Assembly: GCA_030710605.1 (NCBI GenBank)
Contig: CP092886.1
Span: 160,130,000 to 160,193,999 of the forward strand
Reading direction: 5' to 3'
Source of the DNA: Cordylochernes scorpioides
Lineage: Eukaryota > Arthropoda > Arachnida > Pseudoscorpiones > Chernetidae
Length of the DNA: 64,000 bases
The position numbers and the translations under genes are program-made. The notes beneath the pieces were generated by a model. That model worked only from the letters and a program-made list of their open reading frames with translations, had not been told where the DNA came from and did no database searches. Below are positions 33,862 to 45,465 of the stretch, piece after piece (position 1 is the stretch's first letter; the number at the start of each line of letters is the position of its first letter).

Positions 33862-36773
33862 TAAACCTGTCAAGTGTAACTCGGAGTATTCATCGAAAAA
33901 TCTGTGTTGCTGGAGCACTCAACAAGAAGCCCGTTTCAATATGTTTTCAGAATCTACACGGCTACTTCAGCAGCACACCCCGAGGTCAACTCTATTTTGG
34001 GGACGTGGGATGACCCTATTTACTCGCCATGTCACATCCTTCAGGCTTCTCCCACTGCTGATATCCCTTATGGCGGCCCAACTCTCTAAGTGAAATGACT
34101 GAACAAGAACAAACTGTCAAAGAGCGATTCTTACCTAATAAAAACTTCTCTCAAAGCACTTTGTGTCATATTTTCCACCCACGCTGTATCCAATATATTT
34201 TACATCGGTATTTCTGCATCTAGAGAGATAGGCATCACCCCCTTTAATTATGCACCAGTTAGATGCATTGGGTTTATCACCAGTGGTAAGATAAAGAATA
34301 AACCACAACACCAGTTCTGTAAAATTCAGAAAAAAGCCAACCTGTATACCATTGTTTCGGGCTATAATTAAAAAGAGATAAATTCCTCTCTAAGTATATG
34401 ACTATAATCCTCCCGTAACTATTATGTTGTATAGCTATTTCTATAACTCCAAATCAGAAATATCAGGAATCAGAGTCCGAAAGTAAGTTGAGACAGAGTG
34501 TAAATTAGGGTCAATCTAGTCCCACAGCCGTACATACCAAGCTCACAATCTACATGTAGATTCTCTAAACCACCTCACATCATTAATGTAATAAGAAAGG
34601 AGATGGAGAGATATTGTGCCCGTACATATGATGTCTATCTATGGTTTATAAAGGTCGGGGTGGGGGGAGGTGCACTGAGTCAACGATAATGAGTTCTTTC
34701 TTAATATTTGATGTAAAAAATGGGTGAAAATATATCTTGAAAAGGGGTTTCACCCTGGGTATTGAATGTCAAAACATCGTTTGTTCTTGGGAGAATCCCT
34801 GGAGACATGGGTAAAATACAGATGGAACACAATGGTACGTGGAGAAAAGAGCCAAGTTTCTTTTCATCTTGACAATGTCTTTTCGTGTCAGTGTCCCATT
34901 GACTCGATTATTGATTACGGAAGTTAAGAATGAAAGGCCTCGTGTTTCTTGTTTACCTCTGCTTATTAGGTAGATGTGACGTAACGCTGAGTTCAGTTCA
35001 ATGTCGTCACATAGCTGCACCGATAGGACCAACATGCTCAACGATGGCAATACTGAAAATCCCGATTTTTTCTCAATTTTTCAATCACCTTATCTTACAA
35101 TCCACCTTTCTTCTCCTGCAAAGATTAATACAAGACGCCTGTAGTATATTTCTCAGCAGAAATTTGTAAATTGCATGTTGACCTAAAGTTTTTTAAAGAA
35201 TACATTTGTGGACTAATTACATCGTGTCGTTTAGAAATAACCATAATGCCGCTATTGCTTTGAAAATAAGACAATTTTAAATAATGAGAGCATATCTATG
35301 GCAAGGTGCCATTTTATTAGGGAACAAAACGCATGATTTCAAGCATGCCGGTCTTCAATTAATTAAAGAAAAACGCCAAATAAAAGAGCGATTGCTCGAA
35401 TGTTCGCGTTTTATTTTCTACTAAAAGAAACAATTCCCCTTACGCTCTACTGAACTGACGGACCAGGCGGCAAAAGTCGCAGCGCATTCTAACCTGCCAC
35501 TATCATATAAAACTTCCCAAAGAGTGCCGTGCGCGGTAAAAAAGATCAGATTGCCTTGTAAATGTGAATAGACCTGTGCATCCAAGACGGCTCCACCAGA
35601 AATCTACGAAAATATGCTGTTACCCATAAGCTACTGCTTCAAAACATCAAACATGGATTTATCTCAGCAACAGTTCTGACTGTTCACAGTTATATTCAGG
35701 AAGAGTATCCAAAGGTATTGAAGGAAGACCCAACTTCTCCCCATTGCCGAGGTGAAGACCAAACCGTGGACAAACCTCTACTTCTTGCACAATCTTCCAA
35801 TACCAAAGATTCCTGACGCCCACTCAAGGATCATCGAGATAAGTCCTGAATCACTAGAATTTTACCCAAGAAATAAATCTGCATGGCGCCACCTCATGGA
35901 TAAGACTTTATAAAACCAAGAAGACTAAGTTAGAAGGACAGCCCAGGTAGTTGGCGACTTCTGCACGTTCCAGGAAGCTGTGTTAACTAAATAAATAATA
36001 TTCCTTATAAACGCCCAGGAACGTGGGTTAACTAAATGAATAATAATACAATCCACTCTCTCTGTTTGATAAAATAACGAGTGATTAATACTCGCACATT
36101 TTATTTATTATTTTTAACTTTTTGTTCTCACACAGAATTGATATAACTTTAACATAACGCGCATATAAAAAGAATGGATTTACATGAGAGCTTAAAGTTT
36201 TAAATACAAAGAAATATTCACCTGCCAAAAGTGTTTTAACCTTCCAAAACATGAGTTTTATAAGAAAGCTAGCATTGCCAAATTTGATTTTCCAAATTGA
36301 ACTAATGGCTTAGAAGAGAGAGGGAGTAAAAAGCTGAAAAAAGGATTTACTTTGATCTAGATGGCACGAGAAGGAAAACCTTTTTTTGCTGATTGGATTT
36401 AGTTTTCCTCTAAAAGAAATGACCTTTCGACAAAAATTGATTGAATTTTGCCAAAATTAAAAGCTCTGTGTTGAAAATAACCTTGAAATAAAAATAGAAA
36501 ATGTCATAAAAAGATGTTAGCGAATTTATAGTGAATATATTTGAAAACAAAAGAATGATATATAAAAATATACACATAACATGTTACCGTTTATGTATTT
36601 ATTGATTAAATTAATATTTTTGGATTTATATGATAGGCGATTAAAAGATCGGTCTTAGGTGTCAATAGAAGATCCAATTAATGCCTTATTGATTTCCATT
36701 CTTTATAGCATACATTACATTCCTCATGATACAGTATTTCAAGATAGAGCTTAGTCTTCTTTAAAATATAAGT
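33862..36773. other. 2.9 kb without a recognisable gene
   Basis: Balanced patches at 35290-35560 and 35590-35930 contain only broken frames. I see no tandem repeat and no paired termini. Confidence 0.4.
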
Positions 36774-36774
36774 T

Positions 36775-36987
36775 CACTCATGGAAAAAACTTAAGGAGTT
36801 TTGTATTTTGATGTCGATGGTCATCTATTTTCTTTTTAAGGAGACAGAGTCAATTGTGTTCACACTTGATTATCTCGTATGTTTTCATTAAACCACACTG
36901 TGTATCAGATATCTTTCAGAGTTATTGTCAGAATCCCGATATACATGATGAAATGTAAAACTTCCTTAAGTTTCGTCTATAAGAGTT
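36775..36987 (+). mobile_element. Tc1-type MITE
   Basis: Left CACTCATGGAAAAAACTTAA; right ACTTCCTTAAGTTTCGTCTA; interior segments shared with the family. Confidence 0.75.
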
Positions 36988-36989
36988 TA

Positions 36990-37460
36990 CCTGTAGTAAT
37001 AATACTCGCTCTCTCTTCCTGGGGCTCTTCCTAGCCTGGGCTGGACCCTATGAGAGTTGGAGCCTTCTTAACTACTATGGAGGGGTCCTTAGAATCAGGG
37101 TCTACATTTCTCTCTCTCTCTCTCCATTTAAATGGATTCTCCTGGAGAAATAAAGGTAGCAGAGCTAATCCAACAGTCCTACGGAAGGACAGTCAAACCT
37201 CTGATTCAACTTTTTTTTTAAAATACAAACAAGTCTTATTTTCTCAATTTTCTCTCTCTCAGAAGCATCTTCCATTTCCCATCTTAACACGGTTGAATTA
37301 AGTCTACCCATCTTTCCCTCCTTAAGCTCATGTCTTTACTGATTGGTCAGGATACTATTCAATGATTGGTCGACCATTGCTACTGCCGGGATTGACTGAA
37401 TTGTAATAGGAGCTTTTCTAGAGAGGGCCGAGAGTTCTTTCTGGAGACAACAATTGCATA
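36990..37460. other. No gene recognised
   Basis: Contains (TC)n-rich stretches near 37108-37130 and 37240-37260. Confidence 0.4.
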
Positions 37461-37476
37461 TATAGAAAGTAAACAC

Positions 37477-37578
37477 TTGAAATTGTATCTATTATTCCTG
37501 TAGAAGGGCAGCTTGCGTCCGAAAGCTCGAATGATTTTTCAAATAAAGAAACTTATCCTTTTTGAATCTATTCGTTAT
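37477..37578 (+). mobile_element. 102-bp mini-element with hammerhead-like hairpin and 14-bp target duplication
   Basis: Exact direct repeats TAGAAAGTAAACAC flank the insertion (37463-37476 and 37579-37592). The insert contains CCTGTAGA, A, GGG, CAGCTTGCG, TCC, GAAAGCTCGA (37497-37530) and a tail CAAATAAAGAAACTTATCC. This is the shortest complete unit of the PLE-tail family here. It shows that the hairpin plus its 3' tail can insert as a unit. Confidence 0.75.
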
Positions 37579-37760
37579 TAGAAAGTAAACACATTCAAAC
37601 ACCTTTATTAAGACATATAGTCTTTCACATGGATTATAACCACGGAGTCTGCAAATGTATATACAGAAAAATTAATTAAGACAATCAAGTGTATAAATAG
37701 ATTAGTCTGAGTAAATCCGAGGAAAGGAAATTTATAGAAATTAGGCACTTTGGTATCTAA

Positions 37761-37972
37761 AAACTACAAAAGAATTTCTCACAATGAGTTACTTTTTATT
37801 TAAAATGCTAGCTTTCAAGCATTCATGCATCGCTCTTCAATGGGCTTAATTAAAACACCAACTATTTCTTACAAGAAATATTTACAAATATACACTGGCA
37901 GTGTGGCTATTTATAAATGAACTCTTAAAATAAAAAGAAACTCATTGTAAGAAATATTTGGTAGTTTTTAAA
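37761..37972. mobile_element. Fold-back PLE-tail element
   Basis: Arms 37761-37805 and 37923-37971 are inverted copies (AAAAACTACAAAAGAATTTC, CACAATGAG and complement). On the minus strand 37806-37845 reads CATTGAAGAGCG, ATGCATGA, ATGCTTGAAAGCTAGC, related to the 4.8-kb element in both hairpin and tail. Confidence 0.6.
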
Positions 37973-37974
37973 CG

Positions 37975-38808
37975 CGTTTCACACACACACAATTTCGTCC
38001 TCAAAAATGAAGAGACTTTCTTTCAAAAGTTTATCATAAAGGGGGAATGAGAGAATATAAATGTTTTTATAAATTATTTTTTGTTCAATAAATTGGAGAA
38101 GGAAGTGGAGTTGAACCCCCACTAACAACACAAAATGAAACATGTGTCTAACGGCGAAACATTGCGACATCCAAAGAAATTATTATGGCAAAAATAAAGT
38201 AGAACATGGAACCCCTAGTGATTAAGACATTATTCTGTCTGTACACAAATAGAGCCCACGGTGGTGTGCTAGGAATAAACACCGGTTTTACTTGGATATC
38301 GACACGGAGGGAGCACTTCCAAGGCTGCAGATAAGACAAACAAAGAAACTACAGCCTCACTTGAAATTAAGATGACCCACATTGTGTGTTATATAACTGG
38401 CGGCAGAGAGAGCAATAAACTCGGTTTAAAAATGTAAGGATAAGAATATTTATTGTACTCACACACGTGTGGCTATTAGATTTTTAAGGCACCAGAATTA
38501 TCACACCTCTCTCTCTCCATGGAATTTTATGAATATTGAGCAATCCATATGAATTTATTAATCAAAGGCTCTTATTTTAGATTTTAAAAAAGAAAAATGT
38601 ATTAGTTTTACAATTATAATATTTCCCAAATCTCTGTACGCCTATCTTCATTAAGGTCACTTTATGTGGAGTAAATCAAAGCATTTTCAAAATAAGAAGC
38701 GCGACCAGGATATAGAATAGCCTTGTGAATTATTGGATTTTACAAATTATAAAATGTTTCACTCTATTTTGATCCAATAAATAAGTCTTTTAAATAATCA
38801 AAATTTAA
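37975..38808. other. No gene recognised; PLE-stem fragment at 38634-38655
   Basis: Minus-strand 38634-38655 reads TAATGAAGATAGGCGTACAG, matching the helix II region of the degenerate motif at 13.03 kb. Two 63-codon minus-strand frames at 37979-38339 have no known motif. Confidence 0.4.
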
Positions 38809-38809
38809 A

Positions 38810-38861
38810 CACTCATAGACAAAACTTAAGGAAGTGGAAAGTCTTATGTCATCGGTCGAAG
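38810..38861 (+). mobile_element. Tc1-type MITE, 5' fragment
   Basis: CACTCATAGACAAAACTTAA, GGAAGTGGAAAGTCTTATGT and CATCGGTCG match the family's left 50 bases; the sequence then diverges. Confidence 0.65.
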
Positions 38862-39484
38862 AGGATGGCGGAGGAAGTATGAAGAAACCATGTGGCCAGT
38901 CACCCTCAGTAGAAGAAGGCATTGAAGGAGGAAGAATAGGTGAGGATAACAGGAAAAATCAGACGGAACACATTATCAGGTAGCTCCGTGTACCTTTATC
39001 ACTCGAATGAAAACGCGAAAATAGAAAATGCGCCTCAAGGTTTCTACATAAAAGGTAAGGTGAGAGCAGGTACATTTAAAATAGTTACAAGATCATGAAT
39101 CACCAAGGCGTCCGAATAAGCCTCTCGACACCTGCGGTAAATCAAGTCTTAATCACAATAGGCTCTAAATCGTCGAGTATATTCGGGCATTCATGCCCCA
39201 TTGACAGAAATTTATGGGGCCTCGGCTGTCTTATTCACCGCTCGCACTCAGCCATCGCGGAGTGTTGCCGAAGTTAGAACTGCTCCATCCATGCGGCAAG
39301 GTCACTTTGCCTTCTTACATTCTCGCAATGTAGGAGAGTGGATGCAGTCTCGAATGTAAGGTTTAGATGGCAGCGTCCTATATACTTCTTCATTCCATAA
39401 GTTCTATTCTGGCCTAACGTGGACTGGACAATAGGAATGGTGTCCATTCGCGACCATTTTTCGACACAGCTGGAAATACAATGA
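38862..39484. other. No gene recognised; 5' flank of the PLE
   Basis: Balanced composition; a 60-codon frame at 39095-39277 is unremarkable. No upstream PLE domains are detectable, which is why the element is called 5'-truncated. Confidence 0.45.
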
Positions 39485-40306
39485 CGTTACCCGGGCACTT
39501 CAATTATAACAACTGAAGAACTCCAAGGTTTTCTTTCGAATCTGCATGGCCAGGCCTACATCTACGGCCTCCCTAAGGTACACAAGATAAATATCCCCCT
39601 TAGACCAATAGTAGCTTTTCACCTCTTCCCCACAGCCCCGCTAGCCCAGTACTTAGCTAAGATAATCATACCCATACTTAAAGAGGGCGCTGCCTCGACG
39701 TCCATCTCTTCCACACCTATATTCTTGGACCATATACAGCAATTACCGGTTGTCCCCAACAGTCTCATGAACTCTTTCGATGTGATCAATCTATACCCCA
39801 GTCTCCCCCACTCCCTCATTTTAGAAAGCACCACAGAATTCCTCCGGACGCACGGGTATACAGCAGATATGATATCTAAGTTAACCACCTTAATATCGAT
39901 CTGTCTAAGCAATAGTATTTTCAATTTTGATAAACATTATTACAGGCAATCCAAGGGCACTCCCATGGGTAGCCCTTTGTCCTCACCACTCTCTGAAATA
40001 GTTATGCGAAAAGTAGATAGTTTAATTACAGGTCATTTCCCAGCAGATATTCATACTTGGTTTAGATACATAGACGATATTTTCTGTATAGTTAAAACAG
40101 AATCCTTGGACAGTATTCATACCAAATTAAATTCACTATTTCCGGACATCCAATTCACAGTAGAAAAAGAAAACAATTGTTCCTTAGCTTTCTTAGATAT
40201 CATGATTAGAAAACAGAATTGCAGGTATTCCACCAACGTATACTATAAGCCCTCCTTTCATCCTTCCTATATACACTATTCCTCATACTGCCCCCCTCAG
40301 CCATAA
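39485..40306 (+). pseudogene. PLE reverse transcriptase domain (truncated, frameshifted)
   Basis: An open frame of 273 codons begins after a TGA at 39482-39484. An early block YIYGLPKVHK (residues 25-34), then PLRPIVA, is the conserved start of PLE reverse transcriptases. Motif A is SFDVINLYPSLP with Asp near residue 99. Motif B is GTPMGSPLS (158-166). Motif C is RYIDDIF with the catalytic Asp pair near 197-198. Motif D/E sequence NCSLAFLDIMI follows. Catalytic aspartates are intact. The frame ends early in PPQP-stop: after the run of six C at 40291-40296 the homologous continuation lies in another frame. There is no start codon of its own; it is the middle of a longer ancestral ORF. Confidence 0.85.
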
Positions 40307-40307
40307 A

Positions 40308-40955
40308 ATTAATACTATCAAAACCCTCTCGAAACGTATTTTTACTCACTGCTCAACGTCTGAATTTAAACAAACAGAGACCCAAAATGTGGTTAATCAC
40401 CTAATGAACTCAGGTTACCCCAAAAACTTCATCCTCCGACACTTTCACAATCCTCAACAGCAGCTAAACAGTCAGACTTATAGATCGACTTGCAACATTC
40501 CATATTCTACCCATAGTATCAACATCTCTAGACACTTAAAAAACAAGTACGGAATCCGCACCTATTATACCAACACTCCCAAATTAGAAACAATAGTTAG
40601 AAACCCCATCACCAGAAATAGTTTTCCCATTACCCTGCCATATCTTACAAACTCCGTGTATTCCTTAAAATGCTCAGATTGCAACAGTTTGTATATAGGA
40701 GAGACAGGCCGAAGAATTAAGGATAGGATAGACGAACACCACAGAAACATCAGAAACAGTGAACCCAGATCTCTCATAGTGCAACACATTAGACAGACAG
40801 GACATTCTTTCGATACCTCTCACCCACAGGCATATTACTCAGGAATCAAGAGCAAATACAAAAGATTGGTCGTCGAGGCATTACTCTCTTTAAGACATAA
40901 TAGTATTAATAGACACATAGATATCCCTGATATATATAAAGCAATATTGCCATAG
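40308..40955 (+). pseudogene. PLE C-terminal region with GIY-YIG endonuclease
   Basis: Continuation of the PLE protein after the frameshift. It opens with INTIKTLSKRIFTHCS and NHLMNSGYPKNFI, the linker usually found after the RT thumb. The endonuclease follows: SVYSLKCSDCNSLYIGETGR. The VYS and YIG blocks correspond to GIY and YIG, with a CxxC pair between them as in PLE endonucleases. DRIDEHHRN and a conserved Glu in RLVVEALL follow. The frame ends at TAG 40953-40955. In active elements this domain nicks the target for target-primed reverse transcription. The domain itself looks intact. Confidence 0.85.
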
Positions 40956-41203
40956 TGTACCTTAGGGGACCATTGCAAGTACGTTTTATTTTGGATTGTT
41001 TTACTCATGCAGCCTTAAATTGAATCGTGTCTTAATCGTGAAGCTTCTTTTGAATTTCTTCTTGGCATGCTCAGGGCACGCGGATATTTCTTACTATTGT
41101 TTTTCTCACTGGTTTGCTAACATGTTTATTTTTCTTGTAAATATGATAATTTTTCTCAAAATGGATATGAATATATGATGCAAGATTCTCTTCAGATATG
41201 ATG

Positions 41204-41237
41204 TCCTGTAGAAGGGTTATTGACCCGAAAGCTTGGC
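41204..41237 (+). ncRNA. Hammerhead-like hairpin at the PLE 3' end
   Basis: CCTGTAGA, A, GGG, TTATTGA, CCC, GAAAGCTTGG. It lies about 250 bases after the endonuclease stop. It ties the hairpin family at 4.8, 13.6, 22.1, 37.5, 37.8 and 51.3 kb to a Penelope-like element. The core differs from the canonical CUGANGA by U at the A6 position, and an extra A precedes helix II, so self-cleavage is doubtful although the structure is maintained. Confidence 0.6.
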
Positions 41238-41280
41238 TTTATTAAAACTTATAAGAAACGCATCCTCGTTCGCTTTAAAT

Positions 41281-43985
41281 CTATCACTTATATTCTTTAG
41301 AGGGGGGATTTCAACCTTCTTTAAAAGGGACCTAGTACGCTTAATATCTAATAATGAACACAGACTTCAAAGAAAATCGACCTTCCTTGATAAATAACTT
41401 AAAATTCATTTCTATACCTAGAAATAAAATTACGAACAACATGTGTCAACTTTAAAATTTATATATTTTTGCCTTCTGCACCTTCTCGCAAGGGGATCTT
41501 GGGCGCAATTTAGAATTTAAGATTTAAAATGGCTGCTTCATAAATCCTTCTTCATTTCCTACGCTCCATTCTGGACTAAATGCTGGAAAATATAAATGCT
41601 CTTGATTTACAAAACACGTTCATCCTTGACTATAGAATTTAATAAAATCAACTACAATACAGGGCTGTCTCTTTTATTATTTTTATTTCTCTAGCTTCGG
41701 TTTAACATGCTCCTTAACAGGAGAAATATAAATATGACTTCCCGATAACTAACTTTACACGGTTGTATGGTTCGCTGGAAGTCATACATCTAGTTCTCTT
41801 GTTGAAGTTAGCCCAATAATATTCCATTATTAATTTTCAACTCTAAACCTATTGATAAAAATCGATATAATTTCATTGTTTACAGTCTATATATAGAACC
41901 TATCCGGACGTCACGCAGCAATATCGCATTGTTATGTTAATTCACAATACCTGCCGGGAACAATTACCCGATTATTAATTGTTATCCAAATTTTAACACT
42001 ATTCATCACAACACACACACATTTAAATGCTATAAAAACTCCTAATATACCCTTGTACAATCGGAGCGTATTGTTCAAACAATTTCAGCAAGGTATTAGC
42101 CGTAATATTGAGATCCCTTTCGTTCTCTCTTTCTCTCCCTAAAATTAAGTTTTTTTACTTTGCAAATTAATCGCTGGCTTATTTATGCACTTAATAATTG
42201 CTCCTCACCGTCACCTTTTATAGCTCCCCAATTAGGATTCTGGGAATTTATAGCGCTATATACCCCTGCCTTGGAAATCAACACCATAAAGGTTAATTAA
42301 ACTCTCTCTCTCTCGAGGTATTAAATGTTTAACTCTCTCGTTTGCCGTTAATTAATTAATTAGGGGAGAGTCGAGGGTAGAATAGAACTTTCTTGCCAAG
42401 TGACACCAATTATTGGTTCTAGAAAATTAACCATTCATTGGTAAATAATCAGTATTTCATTTTCACACTAATAGTTTAGTGAATCATTTAGTGAATAGTA
42501 ATTGATATTTATAATTGTATTATGATAATTTATGATGAACCCCGATATCTATAATTATTTTGATAAATTCACATTTTTAGAGAGTGAGAGAGAGTCTGAG
42601 ATTACATTAATTAAATTTGAGAAAATCATATCAATATTTTATGTTTTCAATTATTAATTTCGGCACACCTACTGTCGCCATTTTTAAGGTGAATGATGTT
42701 TTAATGTTTATGTGAGTTACATATTTAAAGATATTAAACCAAAAGTATATTTTGTGTTCACACATATCTATAAAATATTTTTAAAGATTCTGTGTGATGT
42801 TATTTGTTTATTTTTTATTTATATAATTCACTAATCAACAGAATTTCGATGGCACTAACAGATGCTAAGTGTAGGATTATTTTTATTGGTCTGATATGAA
42901 GGTGTCAAAACTACCGCCCCAAATTCTTCCTTTCTATCACCCCGATGTTGCACTGTTTCCAATAATGTTTCTTGGAATAATGGGATATATATGTTATTAT
43001 TGGAACACGTTCATATTGGGCATGTGGGAGCAACATTTTCTATTTTTCAGCAATAATTTCGAATCATCCAAAGCTTCATTTTTGTCTTATGATTTCCGTC
43101 CAATAGAGGCTGTTAGGAAATGGCGATCCTTGCTTTTATCCTACATACGAAAAATAAGAAATTGTAAAGAACGTAATATTATCAAAAGAAAATTCAGAAA
43201 TATGTTTCCTATTTATTTCGAAATATTCTGAGGAAAAACTAGAATATTGTTACGCACTTAAAGAAAAGTTATCTGAGGAGTGAACAAAATTTTCATTCTT
43301 CTTAATGTTCTTCACATTTTTTTGTCAAATGACTTTGTTGGAAAGAAGGAGAAAGATTATTCGCTGGAGACTTCCTCAGAATTTGTCTTCTTTGATCTTC
43401 TCACAACTCTCTCTTATTTATCTTTCCATATTTAATGTTGGGGAAACTTTGAGAAAACTGGCAAAGTTTTTTTTTACACTTTTTTCCAAATTGTAACAAA
43501 TAATACAATTGAAATACCTTCCAATGTGCTGGATGCCATATGCATTCAATGTTTACTCTTTCAGATATATGCGATGTAACAATCCATCTATGGTGTCAAA
43601 TATCTAAAGAATTTTGTATAAATGATTCGTTAGCACTATATCAGGAAACTCTAGAATCCAGACCATTTTGATCGAAAAACGAGTTAGGTTTCGCCAAAGT
43701 TCATTTAAATATAACATTACATATACTACTCTTTAAAATTGCCTTTATTTTAACATGGAAATTAATAGGATCAAAATAGCAGAGATAAAATAGATAGAAT
43801 GTATGATGGAAGTATACTAGATGGTGGGCTTCTATTTTATTCATATGGGATAGTCGCCTATGGATATAAAACCTTTATTAGTATTATTTTGTCTTACTTC
43901 GAAACATTCGAATTATTTGTAAATTATATTGATGGGGCGAGGAATAAAGAGTAGATTTCATCAGGAGAGTGATCAGACGATAATA
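41281..43985. other. 2.7 kb without a recognisable gene
   Basis: AT-rich. A 111-codon frame at 42896-43231 (starting MKVSKLPPQILPF) has no domain I recognise. Short (CA)n and (TC)n runs occur near 42005-42020 and 42300. Confidence 0.4.
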
Positions 43986-44128
43986 CGGCGAAGATGCCAT
44001 TTAATTCAGATAGGCTCAAGGCGAGCGAATACATCTCCCTAATTATCTCAGTTTATCTGTCAACGCTCGAGGAATTTCTCGCCGCTAATTGGCGCTGCAA
44101 CGTCGCCATTGCATCCAACAACCTCCCA

Positions 44129-44960
44129 GTTCACGTCCTTCATGTCTCCTTGTATCCTACAACCTTCCCTTCCACATCCTTTAGGCTGCCATTGTATCTA
44201 ACAATCTCCACTTTCACATCCTTTAGGCCGCGATTGTATCGAACACTCTCCACTTTCACATACTTCAGGCCTCCATTGTATCTAACAGTCTCCACTTTCA
44301 CATCCTTTAGGCCGCCATTGTATCTAACAGTCTCTACTTCCACATACTTTAGGCCGCCATTGTATCTAACAGCCTCCAAATTTTCACATCCTTTAGGCCG
44401 CGATTGTATCTAACAGTCTCCACTTTCACATCCTTTGGGCTGCCATTGTATCTAACAGTCTTTACTTTCACATCCCTTAGGCCGCCATTGTATCTAACAG
44501 GCTCCACTTTCACATCCTTTTAGGTCGCGATTGTATCGAACAGTCTCCATTTTCACATACTTTAGGCCGCGATTGTATCTAATAGTCTTCAGATACTCAC
44601 ATTCTTTAGGCTGCCATTGTATCTAACAGCCTTCACTTCCAACTCCTTTAGGTCGCTATTGTATTTAACATATTTTCTTTTCCTCACCCTTAGTCCGCCA
44701 TTGTATCTAATAGTTTCGCTTTCACGCCATATAGGCCGTCATTGTAGCTTGAAAACTTCCATTTCACACCCTTTAGGCCGCTATTTTATCTAGCAGGCTT
44801 CCCTTTCACCACCTTAAGGCCGACATTGTATCTAGCAGTTTCGCTTTCACGCCCTATAGGCCGTCATTGTAGATAGAATCCTTCCCTTTCACACCCTTCA
44901 AGTCGCCGTTGTATCTATTAACCATTTCTGTCTCGTCCTTTAGGCCGCCATTGAATCTAG
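44129..44960. repeat. Tandem repeat, 42-bp unit, ~19-20 copies
   Basis: The unit contains CTTTAGGCCGCCATTGTATC followed by TAACAGTCTCCACTTTCACA. Copies are most regular at 44140-44600 and diverge afterwards. Both strands have open frames because 42 is a multiple of three; indels in the 3' half break them, so a coding role is unlikely. Confidence 0.9.
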
Positions 44961-45266
44961 AAGATTGCCGCTTCCTGCGGAACCCCGAGCTCCCGCGAGA
45001 TGACAGAGATCGGGGATCTGGCTGGATCAGACCGCCCCCAACCTGGCGCGGTACCCTAACAGACGTCTGCTAGCGTCTGTAGCAAATAATCAAAGCGAAA
45101 GTTATCGAATTTCTAACCTGGCATTAGTGGTCCTCGGAACATCTACGCCATTATTACGTCTCATCACACGCACCGCCTGTTTGACCTACAGCGTCTTGCT
45201 GCCCTGCCTATTGTATAACTCCTGGAAAGATGGAAGATCGCCATAAATGTATTCGCGACCGAAATA
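44961..45266. other. GC-rich unique block
   Basis: Bases 44970-45180 are among the most GC-rich in the window (CCCCGAGCTCCCGCGAG), with no motif-bearing frame. Possibly conserved non-coding DNA. Confidence 0.35.
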
Positions 45267-45267
45267 T

Positions 45268-45465
45268 AATGGGAAACACTTAAGCCTTGTTTCAATTTTG
45301 AAGTCTATTTTTTTTTCAAGAAGACAGAGACAAATTTGTTCACACTTGTTTATCTCGTGTCTCTTCAATAAACGTAACTATATCTCAAATATGTCTTTCA
45401 AAGTTATTGTCTGAAATCGGATATACATGCTAAAATATGCAACCTCCTTAAGTTTTGTCTATGAG
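45268..45465 (+). mobile_element. Tc1-type MITE, left end decayed
   Basis: Shared interior CACACTTGTTTATCTCGTGT, TTATTGTCTGAAATCGG and right end CTCCTTAAGTTTTGTCTATG. Confidence 0.7.

Larger units (their letters stand above)
39485..41280 (+). mobile_element. Penelope-like retroelement, 5'-truncated
   Basis: Contains a reverse transcriptase frame (39485-40306), a GIY-YIG endonuclease frame (40308-40955), a 3' untranslated region, and a terminal hammerhead-like hairpin (41204-41237) followed by TTATTAAAACTTATAAGAAACG-type tail sequence. The RT-then-GIY-YIG order is diagnostic of Penelope-like elements. The N-terminal region before the first RT block is absent, and one frameshift separates the two domains, so this copy cannot make the full protein. 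The 3' boundary is approximate. Confidence 0.85.

Noticed and set aside
42896-43231. 111-codon open frame as a gene
   Set aside because: No recognisable domain, no splice sites, AT-rich codon composition like the surrounding DNA.
44140-44413. ORFs on both strands over the 42-bp array
   Set aside because: Same reason: 42 is a multiple of three, both strands are open, and indels destroy the frame in the later copies.
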